Source of the DNA: Eustoma russellianum
Lineage: Eukaryota; Streptophyta; Magnoliopsida; Gentianales; Gentianaceae
DNA length: 64,000 nucleotides
Assembly (NCBI GenBank): GCA_036186865.1
Contig: AP025041.1
Span: forward strand, 34,701,550 to 34,765,549
Reading direction: 5' to 3'
Shown here one piece after another: positions 23,167-35,160 of this stretch; within the stretch, counting starts at the first letter, position 1, and the number at the start of each line of letters is the position of its first letter. Under the pieces are notes generated by a model. That model was not told the origin of the DNA. It did no database searches and saw only the letters and a list, made by a program, of their open reading frames with translations. Position numbers and translations under genes: made by a program.

Positions 23167-26100
23167 TGTAGGATCTGCAAGGCACCACTAGAAGGGGGGT
23201 GATTGAATAGATGGTGCGGAAAGTGTGCTTTTTAAAATTTCTTTAAACTTGAACAATTCAAGTTCTGAAAACAGATTCTGTTTTCAGGACCTGTTTTAAA
23301 ACGTTTTAAAACCAGGTTAGAGGTCTCCAAAAATTATGAAATTTTGAGAGAACTTAGCCTCAGATGTTATGAGGGTCCCCTAAAAATTTCAAATTAAAAT
23401 TCAACCTTTAACCCCTTCAAAAAACCGTTGGCACTCAGATTGTGTAAATCTGCCAGAAATGGTAGATGGTTTTGAAAAATTAATTCCTATTTGTGTGAAT
23501 GTCCAAATGATCTGAAAATTTGACCAATAACTCCTCACACACTATATCTAAATAGTTTGAAACAGTTGTTGAAAATTCTTTTGGGAAGTAGGTCAAACAC
23601 AACCAAAGTCTCAACCTTTGCAAGTCTGAAAATCAGACTGCACTAGTCTCAGATCTTTTGATGTTTGACTGACCTATACTTGTCCAAAAGGGTTGAAACT
23701 TGTGCCAAATTAACCCTAGAACGTTTATGTATGTTTCTAGAAATTTTTATAATTTTTGGAAATCGTTTACTATTTTTCCGAACGTGAACAAAATGGATAA
23801 ACAGTGCAGAAACTGAAAAGTAAATGCTGAAAGTAAATTGCACCAAGAATTTTATACTGGTTCGGTTATAAACAACCTACTCCAGTCTTCAAGGAACACC
23901 TTCCTTGGTTCACACTAATCACACACACGCAGTACACCTTACCGCAGGGTTGATAGAGTTACACCTAACTCCAACCCTTTACAAACCTTGTATGACGAGT
24001 ACAATTCACACGAACACCACCACCTCGCTAGAATGAAGATTGATCACACCTTGATCAATCTTTTACAAAGATGTATGAATGGTGGTTTCTATGAAGCCTA
24101 TTCAAGATTGAAAGAAGTAAAATACAATAGGCTTTTTACAAGAAAAGAAAGAAAGAAGATGTAGGAGAAAAGAGGCTTGGCACTTTGATCACTTTAGAAT
24201 GCAAATCTTGGTGTTGTTTTTGTTTGTTCTTCTCTTCTCCTTATAGCCCTTCTAGCCGTCCCCCTATGTGCTCCTCCCTCTCTTTAAAATTTCCTTTTAA
24301 TTTCTTGAGAGAGTGTAAGACATCATGGTGACAATGTTTTGCTTACTTGGCATCACTCCATTGGACCATCATTTAGTCATTGCTTACTTGGCACCTTTTG
24401 ATTGGCTCAATGTTGTCATCATTTGATGACATGGAAAATCTGAAATAAACACTTTAAAAATATGCCAAAGATCATCACATAATACATTCCATAAATCTCA
24501 AATTTTTTCATAAAGTGCAAGACACAAAAATTCTTCCTTCCATCCTCAAAAAATCGGCCAGCACTCTAATTTTCAATGCTGAAATTTTCAGCATTTACAA
24601 CATGAGATAAATTCAGATTTTTTCCATTTTCCTTTGAATTTTTGTCATAAAAATAAATCAATTATATAAGGTAAGTCTTGCTACCAAATGAAGAATGAAC
24701 TTGGACACAAAGAGAAGCAACATTCGGCCAGCACACCCCTCACACATGCTGAAAATTTCAGCATGTGTGATATGTAAAATCTCACACTTAATTACCTTAC
24801 ATAAATTCAAATCATTTCCATAACTCCTTTAATTTATCCTTTAATGAAAAATTGACAAAATATCTTTCTTAATGGTGAAGAATTCGGCCAAGACAAGTGT
24901 GACATGCTGAAATTTTCAGCATGTGACATAAGAGAGGTATATGTTGAATACTTACCTTTTGTAGCTTCTCTCTTTGATTCATCAACATTTTATGGTTGAT
25001 CCTTGACCAATCAACATGCCAACAAGGCTCCACATGTGCTCCATCTCAGCTGTAGTAACGTTGGAATGTGTTTGTACATGTGCTGAAATTATTTTTGCTA
25101 ACTTTGTAAAATAGTGCACATTTAATAATCACACATGTAATATTCCAATCAGCCCTTAATTTAATTTTCTAGAACACTTTAAGATGTATATTATATGTAA
25201 AACGTGTCTAGATACGTGTCACATCATGTTCAAGAAAACGTTCCATGTTATGTGCGTAGAAAACCGAATTTTCGATATTTATCGATTACCCGATTTTTCT
25301 CTAATTTAAATTCCAACTTTTGCACATGATATATATATTATGTTATACATAATATATATAATATATATACTTTAAATTTCAGCACTTGGCTGATTTAAAG
25401 TGGTACCATAAACATGTGACAAAAATAAAATTGGAATCTTCACATTTTGGCCTAAATGTGGGATGATTTGTGTGTGCCAACATGGAAAGTATTTTTGCCT
25501 GATTTTTCAGTGATGTGCACGAAATTTACATCATTTTTTGATGTATATGGGCTGGCCATTTATTTATGGCAAATACGTGACACGTTGGCGAAGTTTCGGT
25601 ATTCGCCCGATACGACAATTTCGGTTTAGAACCTTTTAATCGTGTTGTATTTAATTTGTCATCACCATATCTTATATCATATAATATAAGACCTGAATAT
25701 ACTCATAAATATGAGTTAAGTATAGTGGTGTGACGTTAACGTACGTACGTAAGATATATAACGTGTCGGTAGTACGTTGGAATACATGTGTATGTGCCTT
25801 TTATAAAAAAATCTGAAAATATAGTATATATATGTATAAGTGGCGTGTGGGAATTAAATGTGGGGAGGAGGAGAAGACTTTCCTTCCATAGCCTTGTTGC
25901 CTTTGTGCCTTTTCCAAATGAATCTTCCTTTAATGAACTACTTAGTTTATTAAACTAAGCACTTCACTTAATGAACTACTTTTAGTTCATTAATGGTGGC
26001 ACCTGAAAATAGTATAAACTCAACAAATGTTCGCCATATGATATAAGCTTTAATGCTTCATGGCTCGTTAGTACGGCAACATAATATATAAGCTAAATAA

Positions 26101-26222
26101 GGCAAGTAATGGCAAGTTATCATGCACACATGTACACTTATGCACGTTTATATCTTATGCTTGTTTTTGTGCACATTTAAATCATGCATTTCAAAATCAC
26201 TCAAACCCCCTTTTTCTCTACA
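23167..26222 (-). repeat. 5' LTR of gag-only copia element
   Basis: 3056 bp, nearly identical to 17932-20991 and with the same ends. It would hold the promoter for the minus-strand element transcript. The AT-rich and palindromic zone near 25320-25380 and the GTACGTACGT run near 25740 are conserved in both copies. Confidence 0.93.
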
Positions 26223-28957
26223 GCTATCAATCCTACCAAAATCATCTCATTTACGTATTTCTAAGGTCCATTTTTGGGTCAATCAATATGTCACATAAAA
26301 TCTGTTCAATTCAGTAATTCCAGCTTGACCAGTTTTACTAAACATTCTGTTAAAAATAAACGTAATCCCTTTTCAATAATTCCAACTCTCATATTTACTA
26401 AACACATAGGGCTAGTGTCATGCTAAAATTATCTTAATTGAATACTTCTAAGGTCCCTTTTCAGGTCCTACAAAACATCATGATATTATGCTCTGTTCCA
26501 GTAAATTTCAATTTGTCACCTTTTCTTACCACATGTGTCCCAACTTGAGTCATTCTTCATGAATAAACCTAAATACACTTTTAAAATACACTTACAGGTT
26601 CTAAGATATTCTAAAAAGTCATCTACACATCACTCAAAACGTTTGAATGATACACATATCGTTCTTTGGTCTTGCACATTATGTTCATACTAGAATCCAT
26701 TCTTGGTATAATGTGTGTATACGTACCCTACCTCAAAACACCCCGTTTATACACATGCAAGGCTTAAATCATATCTCATAATGAAAATATTAAGCTTAAA
26801 TCATAAAGCACACATCTTGTTCACACCTTACCCCACAAGTTACAATTTATCACAAGAACTACATTTATTCCCCATTTTCATCCAACAATCCCCCATACAT
26901 GTCAAAGAAGAGATCTTTGTCACATTCACTTAGGGTTACATCATATTCATACTCAAAAGAGCAAAGAATCCATCTTTAAATAAAATCTCATACATGCAAG
27001 CCACCTTACTCATGAATCTGAAAACTTCATGCTTCAAGCATAGTATTTATATCTAAGATTGAAATTTAGCAACATCTAGACATTCAAGCATATACTTTCA
27101 CACACAAGCCATGAGTATTTATAGTGTACTTGCCTTTCTCACACTTACACCTTTCCTTATCTTGAAATGTGTATGAAATAGGTGAAGTCTTCCTCCTCTT
27201 CACATATGCACCCCATGGTTTTGGAGAGGAAAAAGAGAACAATTGTTAGTCAATGTTCTTATGTGAAAGATGTAACTAAATAGAGGCTAAATGGACTTAG
27301 CTAAGATGGAGCTTGAGTGGTGTTCAAACCTCTTAAGACTAGCACCTCTTAAAAGCTTGAAAATTTGAACCTAGTGACCATGAAGGTCACGGTTTTAGGC
27401 AAGAAAGAGTAGCACTATGAGTTTCATTCTATGAAAGATGTAGAAATTCTCTTAGAGAGTTTTAGAACATGCTCACCTAGGATAATCTTGAACTTGGATG
27501 AACCCTAACCCTTTCTTGGCTCACTATGGCCGTGTGTTTTGAGGGAAGAAAGGGAGTATCTCTTGCTCTTTGGGGTAGCCTCTTAGATAGTAAATGACTT
27601 AAGAAGGTTTAAGAGGTTTCTTGTCAAAAGAAGAGGAAATAAACCTTCTTGGGTAGGTAATCCGGCGGCCCTAATCATGAGGGAAGGAAAAAGCTCCTCA
27701 AGTGCATAGTCCTGATAAATGCCTAACCTCATTTTGATTTTAGGGTTCCTTAATAGTCTTGAAGTCACTTACTTGCTTAATAAGGCCTTATGGCCGAAAT
27801 ATGGGTGGGTACACTTATACATGTATGAGTTTAATTCAATTTCATCTTATTCATGATCATAGCTTACCCATTTTCCTATCTTAATATATATATAATTATA
27901 TAATAATATATATATATATGTACACATGTTTATGTATGCTCAATTATTGTCCTTTAAGTACACTTTTCATGGGACTATAATCCATTAAGCCGCTTATCAC
28001 AACGTAATCCAACATCTATAATATAACGTATACATATATATATATATATACACATCTATTTATGTCCATACCATGTATATATAAATGTATCATGTAAACC
28101 TACTCTCCATCAAGTTTGAAATTGCTAGACCCAAAAGTAACTATGATTAGTGATAAAGTTCTCTTGGCTTTCTCCAAAAAGAAAGGTCGGCGGTGAGAGG
28201 GGTCTCTCCCCTCCCCCCAAGTGCAATTACTCCTTAAGTAGTTTGTCCCTTCCTAATTCTTAAGTCATTTACTATTGTGATTAAAAGAGTACCATGGACT
28301 AACCATGGGTTTAAACCCGGTGGTTAGCGTTCCTTTAGTACCCTCATTAAGCTTGAGTCACTCTTTAGGAGATTTAATAAGGAAGCTACTAGGTGGGTGG
28401 AGGAGATATTTCTTGGAAAAATCTTGATCCCTAATCCATCCCTCCATGTCTCTTACGGTTTCTAAGGAAAAGTTTTAGGTGTTACACTTCCTTATGATAT
28501 CATCACCTTGTGGCTACTCCATGCATAACTATCTTATATAATTGCTTTAGTAAGCAATTAAGAGTGTAGTTTAGCCTTTTTAACAAAAGTGACTCTTATT
28601 AAATCTCTACCCGGCGGCCCTAGGGAGAAAAGGTGTATCTTTCCCTCTTTTTGCTTCGCAATCTCATTTAATAGGATTCAATGCTAGGATACTTTCCATG
28701 TTTTCTAACAAGGGTTAGTTACTTGTAATAAAAGGAATTCCTCTTAATGTCCCGAAATCCTCTAGGCCGAAATTTTGAGTGATCTTGGGAGGGAAAATAT
28801 TAACCCACATGCTTCATAATCTATACTTAGGGTAGTATACTATTTTCTTTAATTAAACGTTGGTAATTCCTAAAATATTCTCCTTTCGAAGTATCGTTCT
28901 TCTGCGCCACTTCATGCTAGCACCGGATATAGTACTGTTATTTGGTGTGGTGCAACA
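26223..28957 (-). repeat. 3' LTR of B, proximal part
   Basis: This is homologous to 32590-35160 of the 5' LTR. It ends on the plus strand with GGTGCAACA, so on the minus strand it begins TGTTGCACC, close to TGTTGTACC of LTR A. It contains TA microsatellites near 27885-27920 and 28028-28052. The frames in it are not coding by any family resemblance. Confidence 0.88.
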
Positions 28958-28970
28958 TTTCCCCCCCTTA
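28958..28970 (-). other. polypurine tract of B
   Basis: On the minus strand ATTAAGGGGGGAAA abuts the LTR start. It is preceded by TTTGGAGGACGAAACTT, the motif that ends chromovirus coding regions upstream of the tract in A, E and H. Confidence 0.85.
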
Positions 28971-29669
28971 ATATAAGTTTCGTCCTCCAAACTGAGGTCA
29001 GTATGGTATAAGCTTTCATCTTTCCCCTTCCTGCCCCCTCCGATATTCCTCCTTCCTATAAAATTTGTGATTTCCCTTACAAGGCAGGAAATGAATAAAA
29101 ATATCATTACTTATAGAATCATTTGAAATCTTATGCTACACCAGATCCCACTGGATGGTAACGTAACTGCTAGAGTGCGTTGGGCGATTCCCAACCTGTA
29201 ATCCTGAACTTACGCCTAATCGTATCACAAATATCATACTCGATCTTTCCAATGGTTTTGTGATGCTTCCTTCCCACATATCTCATCGTCTTACGTTATT
29301 CTATGCATCTACTCCTATGGAAATTCCTTCATGCAAAATAACTAGCAATTATATGCCTCCCGATACTTATACAACTCCTTAGTTGTTTATCTATAGTGGA
29401 CCAAATAATTCATCGATCTTAAGTAGCGATTTCCAATTCCTTACTATAGTCTTGTGGGGTTCTATTTATCCAGGTACTTACCTGATTATTGAGGGCCCAC
29501 AACTTTGTAGCGTAATCTAGTTTTCATGCTCTAGTTGTGTTACTCTAGTTGTCTGCTTGTCTACTCTCCACTGAGTATGTAGAAATCTTTTCTTAGGGTT
29601 CCTTATCCCAGCGTTCTATAACTATTCATTCTTGGGGACAAGCAAGGTAAAACGTAAGTACTTTGCATT
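28971..29669 (-). other. non-coding internal stretch of B
   Basis: It lies between gag and the polypurine tract, where pol should be. I find no protease, RT, RNase H or integrase motif in any frame. The 84-codon frame at 28853-29107 crosses the LTR edge and looks spurious. Origin unknown. Confidence 0.6.
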
Positions 29670-30424
29670 TTAAGTTGGATGGTCAAACATACCTGTTTGT
29701 GGTGTGGTTGTTCCAGAGTTCTCTGGATAAATCATTCTTCGATCCAGACTAGTATTCTTGGTTGGTTTGTTGTTAGTCCTATATAAGTATGGCTGCCACC
29801 TTCTACCCCTTTTATTATCATGTCCATTACTTCTCTTCTTTCGTCCTTCTGCTATCTTATTTTCGCGCTTCGCTTCGTAACAGTCCTTCAACAGTTCATC
29901 AAAGGTCCTTGAGTGTGCCTTGACCAACCGGGTGTTAATCTGGAAGCTTAGACCGCGCATAAATCTGGTTATCTTACACTTTTCGTCCTCCATAACCAGG
30001 GGAGCGTATCGTCCTAACATAATAAATTGACGGGCATACTCTGTGACTGTAGTGTTCGGTTCTTGTTTTAGCATATCAAAGTCTTCAATCCTCTCTATGA
30101 CCAAGTCCAGGGAGAGGAAAGCCCCACAGAATTCTTCTAGAAATCTTGCCCAGACTATTGGTCATGATAGTGGCTGGATACTTGTTCTCCAACACTGGCC
30201 GGCCTTACCTATCAGGAATGGCCAGACTATTCGTGCCCTTATCTCATCCGGCACCTTCACCCACCAAAGCTTATTCTCACTTCGTTCAACCATTGTTCTG
30301 TCTCTTCTGGGCTAGCCTCCCCGTCAAACCTCCAGATCTGTGCTTTAACTCGTTGTCGGTAATAAAATCCAATGCTTCCTGGGGGTGACAGTGATGATGT
30401 CAGCGTACCGGTCTGTGACGTCAT
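29670..30424 (-). pseudogene. gypsy gag of B, broken
   Basis: The likely start is ATG at 30424 (MTSQTGTLTSS). The N-terminal half reads as Retrotrans_gag after frameshifts, with RFDGEASPEETEQWLNEV and GQ/WR-type residues near 30200-30350. The C-terminal half is one open frame (29670-30104) containing TVTEYARQFIMLGRYAPL, MRGL and a Lys/Arg-rich tail. No zinc knuckle was found, so the 3' end of gag may be lost. This is the only protein-coding remnant in B. Confidence 0.85.
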
Positions 30425-30712
30425 TTGCACCACATAGCGTCGGTTTTATTTGAAGTCATACCGAGATAAGCGAGAAGATTTAATTCGTAACTCAATGAAA
30501 ATTCCCAGTGGCATGTGAATAGATACGATATGGGTCAAATTCTATAAAATGTCGTAAACGAGGGTTTTGTCATTTAAATCGAAACCCTAATTTCCAGTCT
30601 AGGTCCTAGTCTAAGCTCAACTCATATATAGGATCATGACTTAGATCTAAAATCAAACTTAGTTGACTAAGATCATATTCAATTCTCTATTCTGTCCGGA
30701 TCTAGAGCCTTC

Positions 30713-30724
30713 GCTCTGATACCA
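30713..30724 (-). other. primer binding site of B (initiator Met-tRNA)
   Basis: The minus strand reads TGGTATCAGAGC two bases from the LTR end GCGCTACA, a full 12-base match to the plant initiator Met-tRNA 3' end. Confidence 0.92.
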
Positions 30725-30726
30725 CC

Positions 30727-33700
30727 TGTAGCGCCCCGCACCCTGGCCCAGCCGGATACGGTGCGCCTGCCGTACTTCACTACGGAGAGTACCAGGCGTC
30801 AGTCCATAACATAACAAAGTCCAGAATAAAACATGTGGACTTTCATGCTTACACGTCAACGTAAGCAAAACCGAGACAGAATAAAAACTTTTAAAATAAA
30901 ACATCTAGGCAACCATCATTAGTCTTACAACATGATCATAAAGTACGGAAATCCCAAAAGTAAATGTTTCCATCATAAATTCATAAACAGATCATCCATC
31001 ATAATCATCTCGTCAAGTCTCTTAAATCGTCCACCTCTCGCGCTTCTACGGGTAAGGAACCCTAGGTTCATCTTCAATCCATTCAACTCTATTTCTGCGG
31101 GTTCTGGGAGGAAAAATAAGGGGTGAGTGACAACTTCACCATCAAGTAAACTATAAATAATCGTGAATTAAAGGGAAAGTACATACAAGAACAGAACCCC
31201 GAAAATTCGGTTTAGAAACATACCTGTCCTTCCATCCAAAACCTGCAAATAACCAGCTTATAACTTATCAAAGAGCATAACTTATAAAAGTTCATAACTG
31301 ATAACAGTTCATAACTTAGTAAAGATCATCACTCAATAAAGATCATAACTTAGGAGCTACCAAGTCATAACAACTTAGCCTAAGTATCACGTACCAATAT
31401 TCGATGACTCATTAAATACAACATGCATGAGTATGTACGTGTGAAGCATCATGATAAAAATGAAGATAAGTTCTTTCATTCTTTCATTCAAAACATCATC
31501 GTCAAGAAAACAAGAGAGTGTTCAGATCTATTCTCCCAGATCTGAGGCGGTCACTTTCTTCTCTTCGAATCTATTATTCCTGGATTCGGAGCGGTCACGT
31601 CATCAATCATAATTTACTATGTCTATTCTCTCCGGGCCTGTACGGTCAATATAATCAAATCAGGTCTATTCTCTTCGGGCCTGAACGGTCAATACCATCA
31701 GATCAATTAACCCCGGATTTGGAGCGGGTCCTGCTGGCCAGAAAACATACGGTACTGGTGGAAAGCGTTCTTTCAAAAACAGAATCTTTTCTTTAAAAAT
31801 GCTTTTTCATCACTCTTTCTCGTAAAACCATTTCCATAAATCATGTAAATGACGATGATGCAATGTATGACATGTACCATGCAATTCGTGACATGATGCG
31901 TTACATACATACAATTACAAACTTATTCTTTAGGATGGAAAAATTTCCAGAATTATTTTCCCAATCGCGCGGCCTCAAAACCTCACAGTTTTGGCCAATT
32001 ATCATGATTTTTCGTCACATATATGCATAAGGGTGTCTTATCTATTCTCCATATAAATTTCGTAACGTTACGAGATGTGTAAGACCCTTAATTTATTTAA
32101 TTACGAAACAGGGTACTGCTGAATTTCAGCAGTGCAGTGTCCTTTCTTTTACTTTTTCTTTAAGCCCATTAAGTTTCATTTGATTTGGGCCAACTCTGGA
32201 AAAATGCTGTAGACATACCAATAATTAAAGATCCTAAGCCCAAACTATACAATTAAGTCTAAGCCCACCAAAACAAGCCCCACAACAAGTTCTTCAACTC
32301 TGTCAAAATTCCAGATTAGTAACACCAACTTAACTTTGGTGATTATCCCTTAAAATAATTACTAAGCTAAGTGGTTTACATGGTCCACACTCACATATGT
32401 CCTATGTAATTATCATAAAAATTTCGCATCATTATAATAACTTTAAAGAGGTCATTTATTCTTTTCCCTAAAACGGGTACATGCGGATTTCTGGAATGGC
32501 CATTTTTACTACGAATTTTATTGTGACCAAACCGCAAGTCATTTTTCAAAAAATTCAACTCACAAACTTAGAAAACACATAGGGCTAGCATCCTACCACA
32601 AATCAGCCCGTTTACATATTTCTAAGGTCTATTTTTGGGTCAATCAATATGTCACATAAAATCTGTTCAATCCATTAATTCCAGCTTGACCAGTTTTACT
32701 AAACATTCCGTTAAAAATAAACCGTAACTCCCTTTTTCAAAATTCCAACTCTCATATTTACTAAACACATAGGGCTAGTGTCACGCTAAAAATTATCTTA
32801 ATTGAATACTTCTAAGGTCCCTTTTCAGGTCCTACAAAACGTCACGATATTCTGCTCTGTTTAGTAAATTTCAATTTTGTCACCTTTTCTTACCACATGT
32901 GTCCCAACTTGAGTCATTCTTCATGAATGACCTAAATACACTTTTAAAATACACTTTACAGTTCTAAGATATTCTAAAAAGTCATCTACACATCACTTCA
33001 AAACAGTTTGAATGATACACATATCGTTCCTTTGGTCTTGCACATTATGTTCATACTAGAATCCATTTTTGGTATAATTGGTGTATACGTACCCTACCCT
33101 CATAACAGCCCTTTTATACGCATGCAAGGCTTAAATCATATCTCCATAATGAACATATTAAGCTTAAATCATAAAGCACACATCTTGTTCACACGTTTAC
33201 CCCACAAGTTACAATTTATCACAAGAACTACATTTATTCCCCATTTTCATCCAACCGTCCCCCATACATGTCAAAGAAGAGATCTTTGTCACATTCATCT
33301 TAGGTTTACATCATATTCATACTCAAAAAGAGCAAAGAATCCATCTTTAAATAAAATCTCATACATGCAAGCCACCTTACTCATGCCGAAAACTTCATGC
33401 TTCAGCTTAGTATTTTATATCTAAGATTGAAACTTAGCACATCTAGACATTCAAGCATATACTTTCACACACAAGCCATGAGTTGTATAGTGTACTTGCC
33501 TTTCTCACACTTACACCTTTCCTTAGCTTGAAATGTGTATGAAATGGTGAAGTCTTCCTCCTCTTCATATATGCACCCCACGGTTTTAGAGAGGAAAAAG
33601 AGAACAATTGTTAGTCAATGTTCTTAAGTGAAAGATGTAACTAAATAGAGTCTAAATGGACTTACCAAGATGGAGATTGAGTGGTGTTCAAACCTCTTAA

Positions 33701-35160
33701 GACTAGCACCTCTTAAAAGCTTGAAAATTTGAACCTAGTGACCATGGAGGTCACGGTTTTAGGCAAGAAAGAGTAGCACTATGAGTTTCATTCTATGAAA
33801 GATGTAGAAATTCTCTTAGAGAGTTTAGAACATGCTCACCTAGGATAATCTTGAACTTGGATGAACCCTAACCCTTTCTTAGCTCACTATGGCCGTGTGC
33901 TTTGAGGGAAGAAAGGGAGTATCTCTTGCTCTTTGGGGTAGCCTCTTAGTAAATGACTTAAGAAGTGTTAAGAGGTTTCTTGTTAAAAGAAGAGGAAATA
34001 AACCTTCTTGGGTAGGTAATCTGGCGGCCCTAATCATGAGGGAAGGGAAAAGCTCCTCAAGTGCATAGTCCTCATAAATGCCTAACCAATTTTGCTTTTA
34101 GGGTTCCTTAATAGTCTTGAAGTCACTTACTTGCTTAATAAGGCCTTATGGCCGAAATATGGGTGGGTACACTTATACATGTATGAGTTTAATTCAATTT
34201 CATCATTCATGATCATAGCTTACCCATTTTCCTATCTTAATATATATATATATATAATATATATATATATATGCATACACGTGTTTATGTATGCTCAATT
34301 ATTGTCCTTTAAGTACACTTTTCATGGGACTATAATCCTTTAAGCCGCTTATCACAACGTAATCCAACATCTATAATATAACGTATACATATATATATAT
34401 ACATCTATTTATGTCCATACCATAATATATAAATGTATCATGTAAACCTACTCTCCATCAAGTTTCAAATTGCTAGAACCAAAAGTAACTATGATTAATG
34501 ATAAAGTTCTCTTGGCTTTCTCCAAAAAGAATAGCCGGCAGTGAGAGGGGTCTCTCCCCTCCCTCCCCAAGTGCAAATACTCCTTAATTAGTTTGTCCCT
34601 TCCTAATTCTTAAGTCATTTACTATTGTGATTAAAAGAGTACCATGGACTAACCATGGGTTTAAACCCAGTGGTTAGGGTGCTTTAGTACCCTCATTAAG
34701 CTTAGTCACTCTTTAAGAGATTTAATAAGGAAGCTACTAGGTGGGTGGAGGAGATATTTCTTAGAAAAATCTTGATCCCTAATCCATCCCTCCATGTCTC
34801 TTACGGTTTCTAAGGGAAAGTTTTTAGGAGTTACACTTCCTTATGATATCATCACCTTGTGGCTACTCCATGCGTAACTATCTTATATAATTGCTTTAGT
34901 AAGCAATTAAGAGTGTAGTTTAGCCTTTTTAACAAAAGTGACCTCTTATTAAATCTCTACCCGGCGGCCCTAGGGAGAAAAGGTGTATCTTTCCCTCTTT
35001 TTGCTTCTCAATCTCATTTAATAGGATACTCAATGCTAGGATACTTTCCATGTTTTCTAACAAGGGTTAGTTACTTGTAATAAAAGGAATTCCTCTTAAC
35101 GTCCCCAAATCCTCTAGGCCGAAATTTTGAGTGTTCTTGGGAGGGAAAACTATTAACCCA
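30727..35160 (-). repeat. 5' LTR of B, outer end missing
   Basis: It starts (plus-strand view) TGTAGCGCCCCGCACC and runs parallel to the 3' LTR for about 4.4 kb, ending abruptly at aaccca. The partner copy has about 180 more bases before its terminus. Numerous small indels separate the pair, so B is older than the copia inserted in it. A TA microsatellite lies near 34234-34272. Confidence 0.9.

Larger units (their letters stand above)
17932..26222 (-). mobile_element. complete gag-only Ty1/copia element (TR-GAG type)
   Basis: The element has two 3.06 kb LTRs with TG...CA ends and a 2.2 kb internal region holding only gag. The 5-bp target duplication gctat lies at 17927-17931 and 26223-26227. 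PBS and polypurine tract are both present. The two LTRs are nearly identical along their length, differing by scattered substitutions and small indels, so the insertion is young compared with its neighbours. Lacking protease, integrase, RT and RNase H, it fits the published TR-GAG class of non-autonomous elements. The UBN2-type gag resembles SIRE/Maximus-like copia gag, the lineage suggested for the remnant at 7866-10302. Confidence 0.93.
16063..35160 (-). mobile_element. gypsy element B: gag-only, with about 4.6 kb LTRs, nested and truncated
   Basis: Layout on the minus strand: 5' LTR at 35160-30727 (outer end lost), PBS, gag, about 700 bp without coding homology, polypurine tract, and 3' LTR at 28957-16063 interrupted by a copia element. 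The internal region is only 1.77 kb and has no protease, RT, RNase H or integrase, so B could move only with proteins from a relative. The LTRs are homologous to that of chromovirus A, a candidate for the autonomous partner family. The outer end of the 5' LTR is missing where element D1 begins, so a target duplication cannot be checked. Confidence 0.85.

Noticed and set aside
33008..33424. 138-codon plus frame in the B 5' LTR
   Set aside because: The homologous 3' LTR breaks it (only 72 codons at 26715), so it is not conserved.
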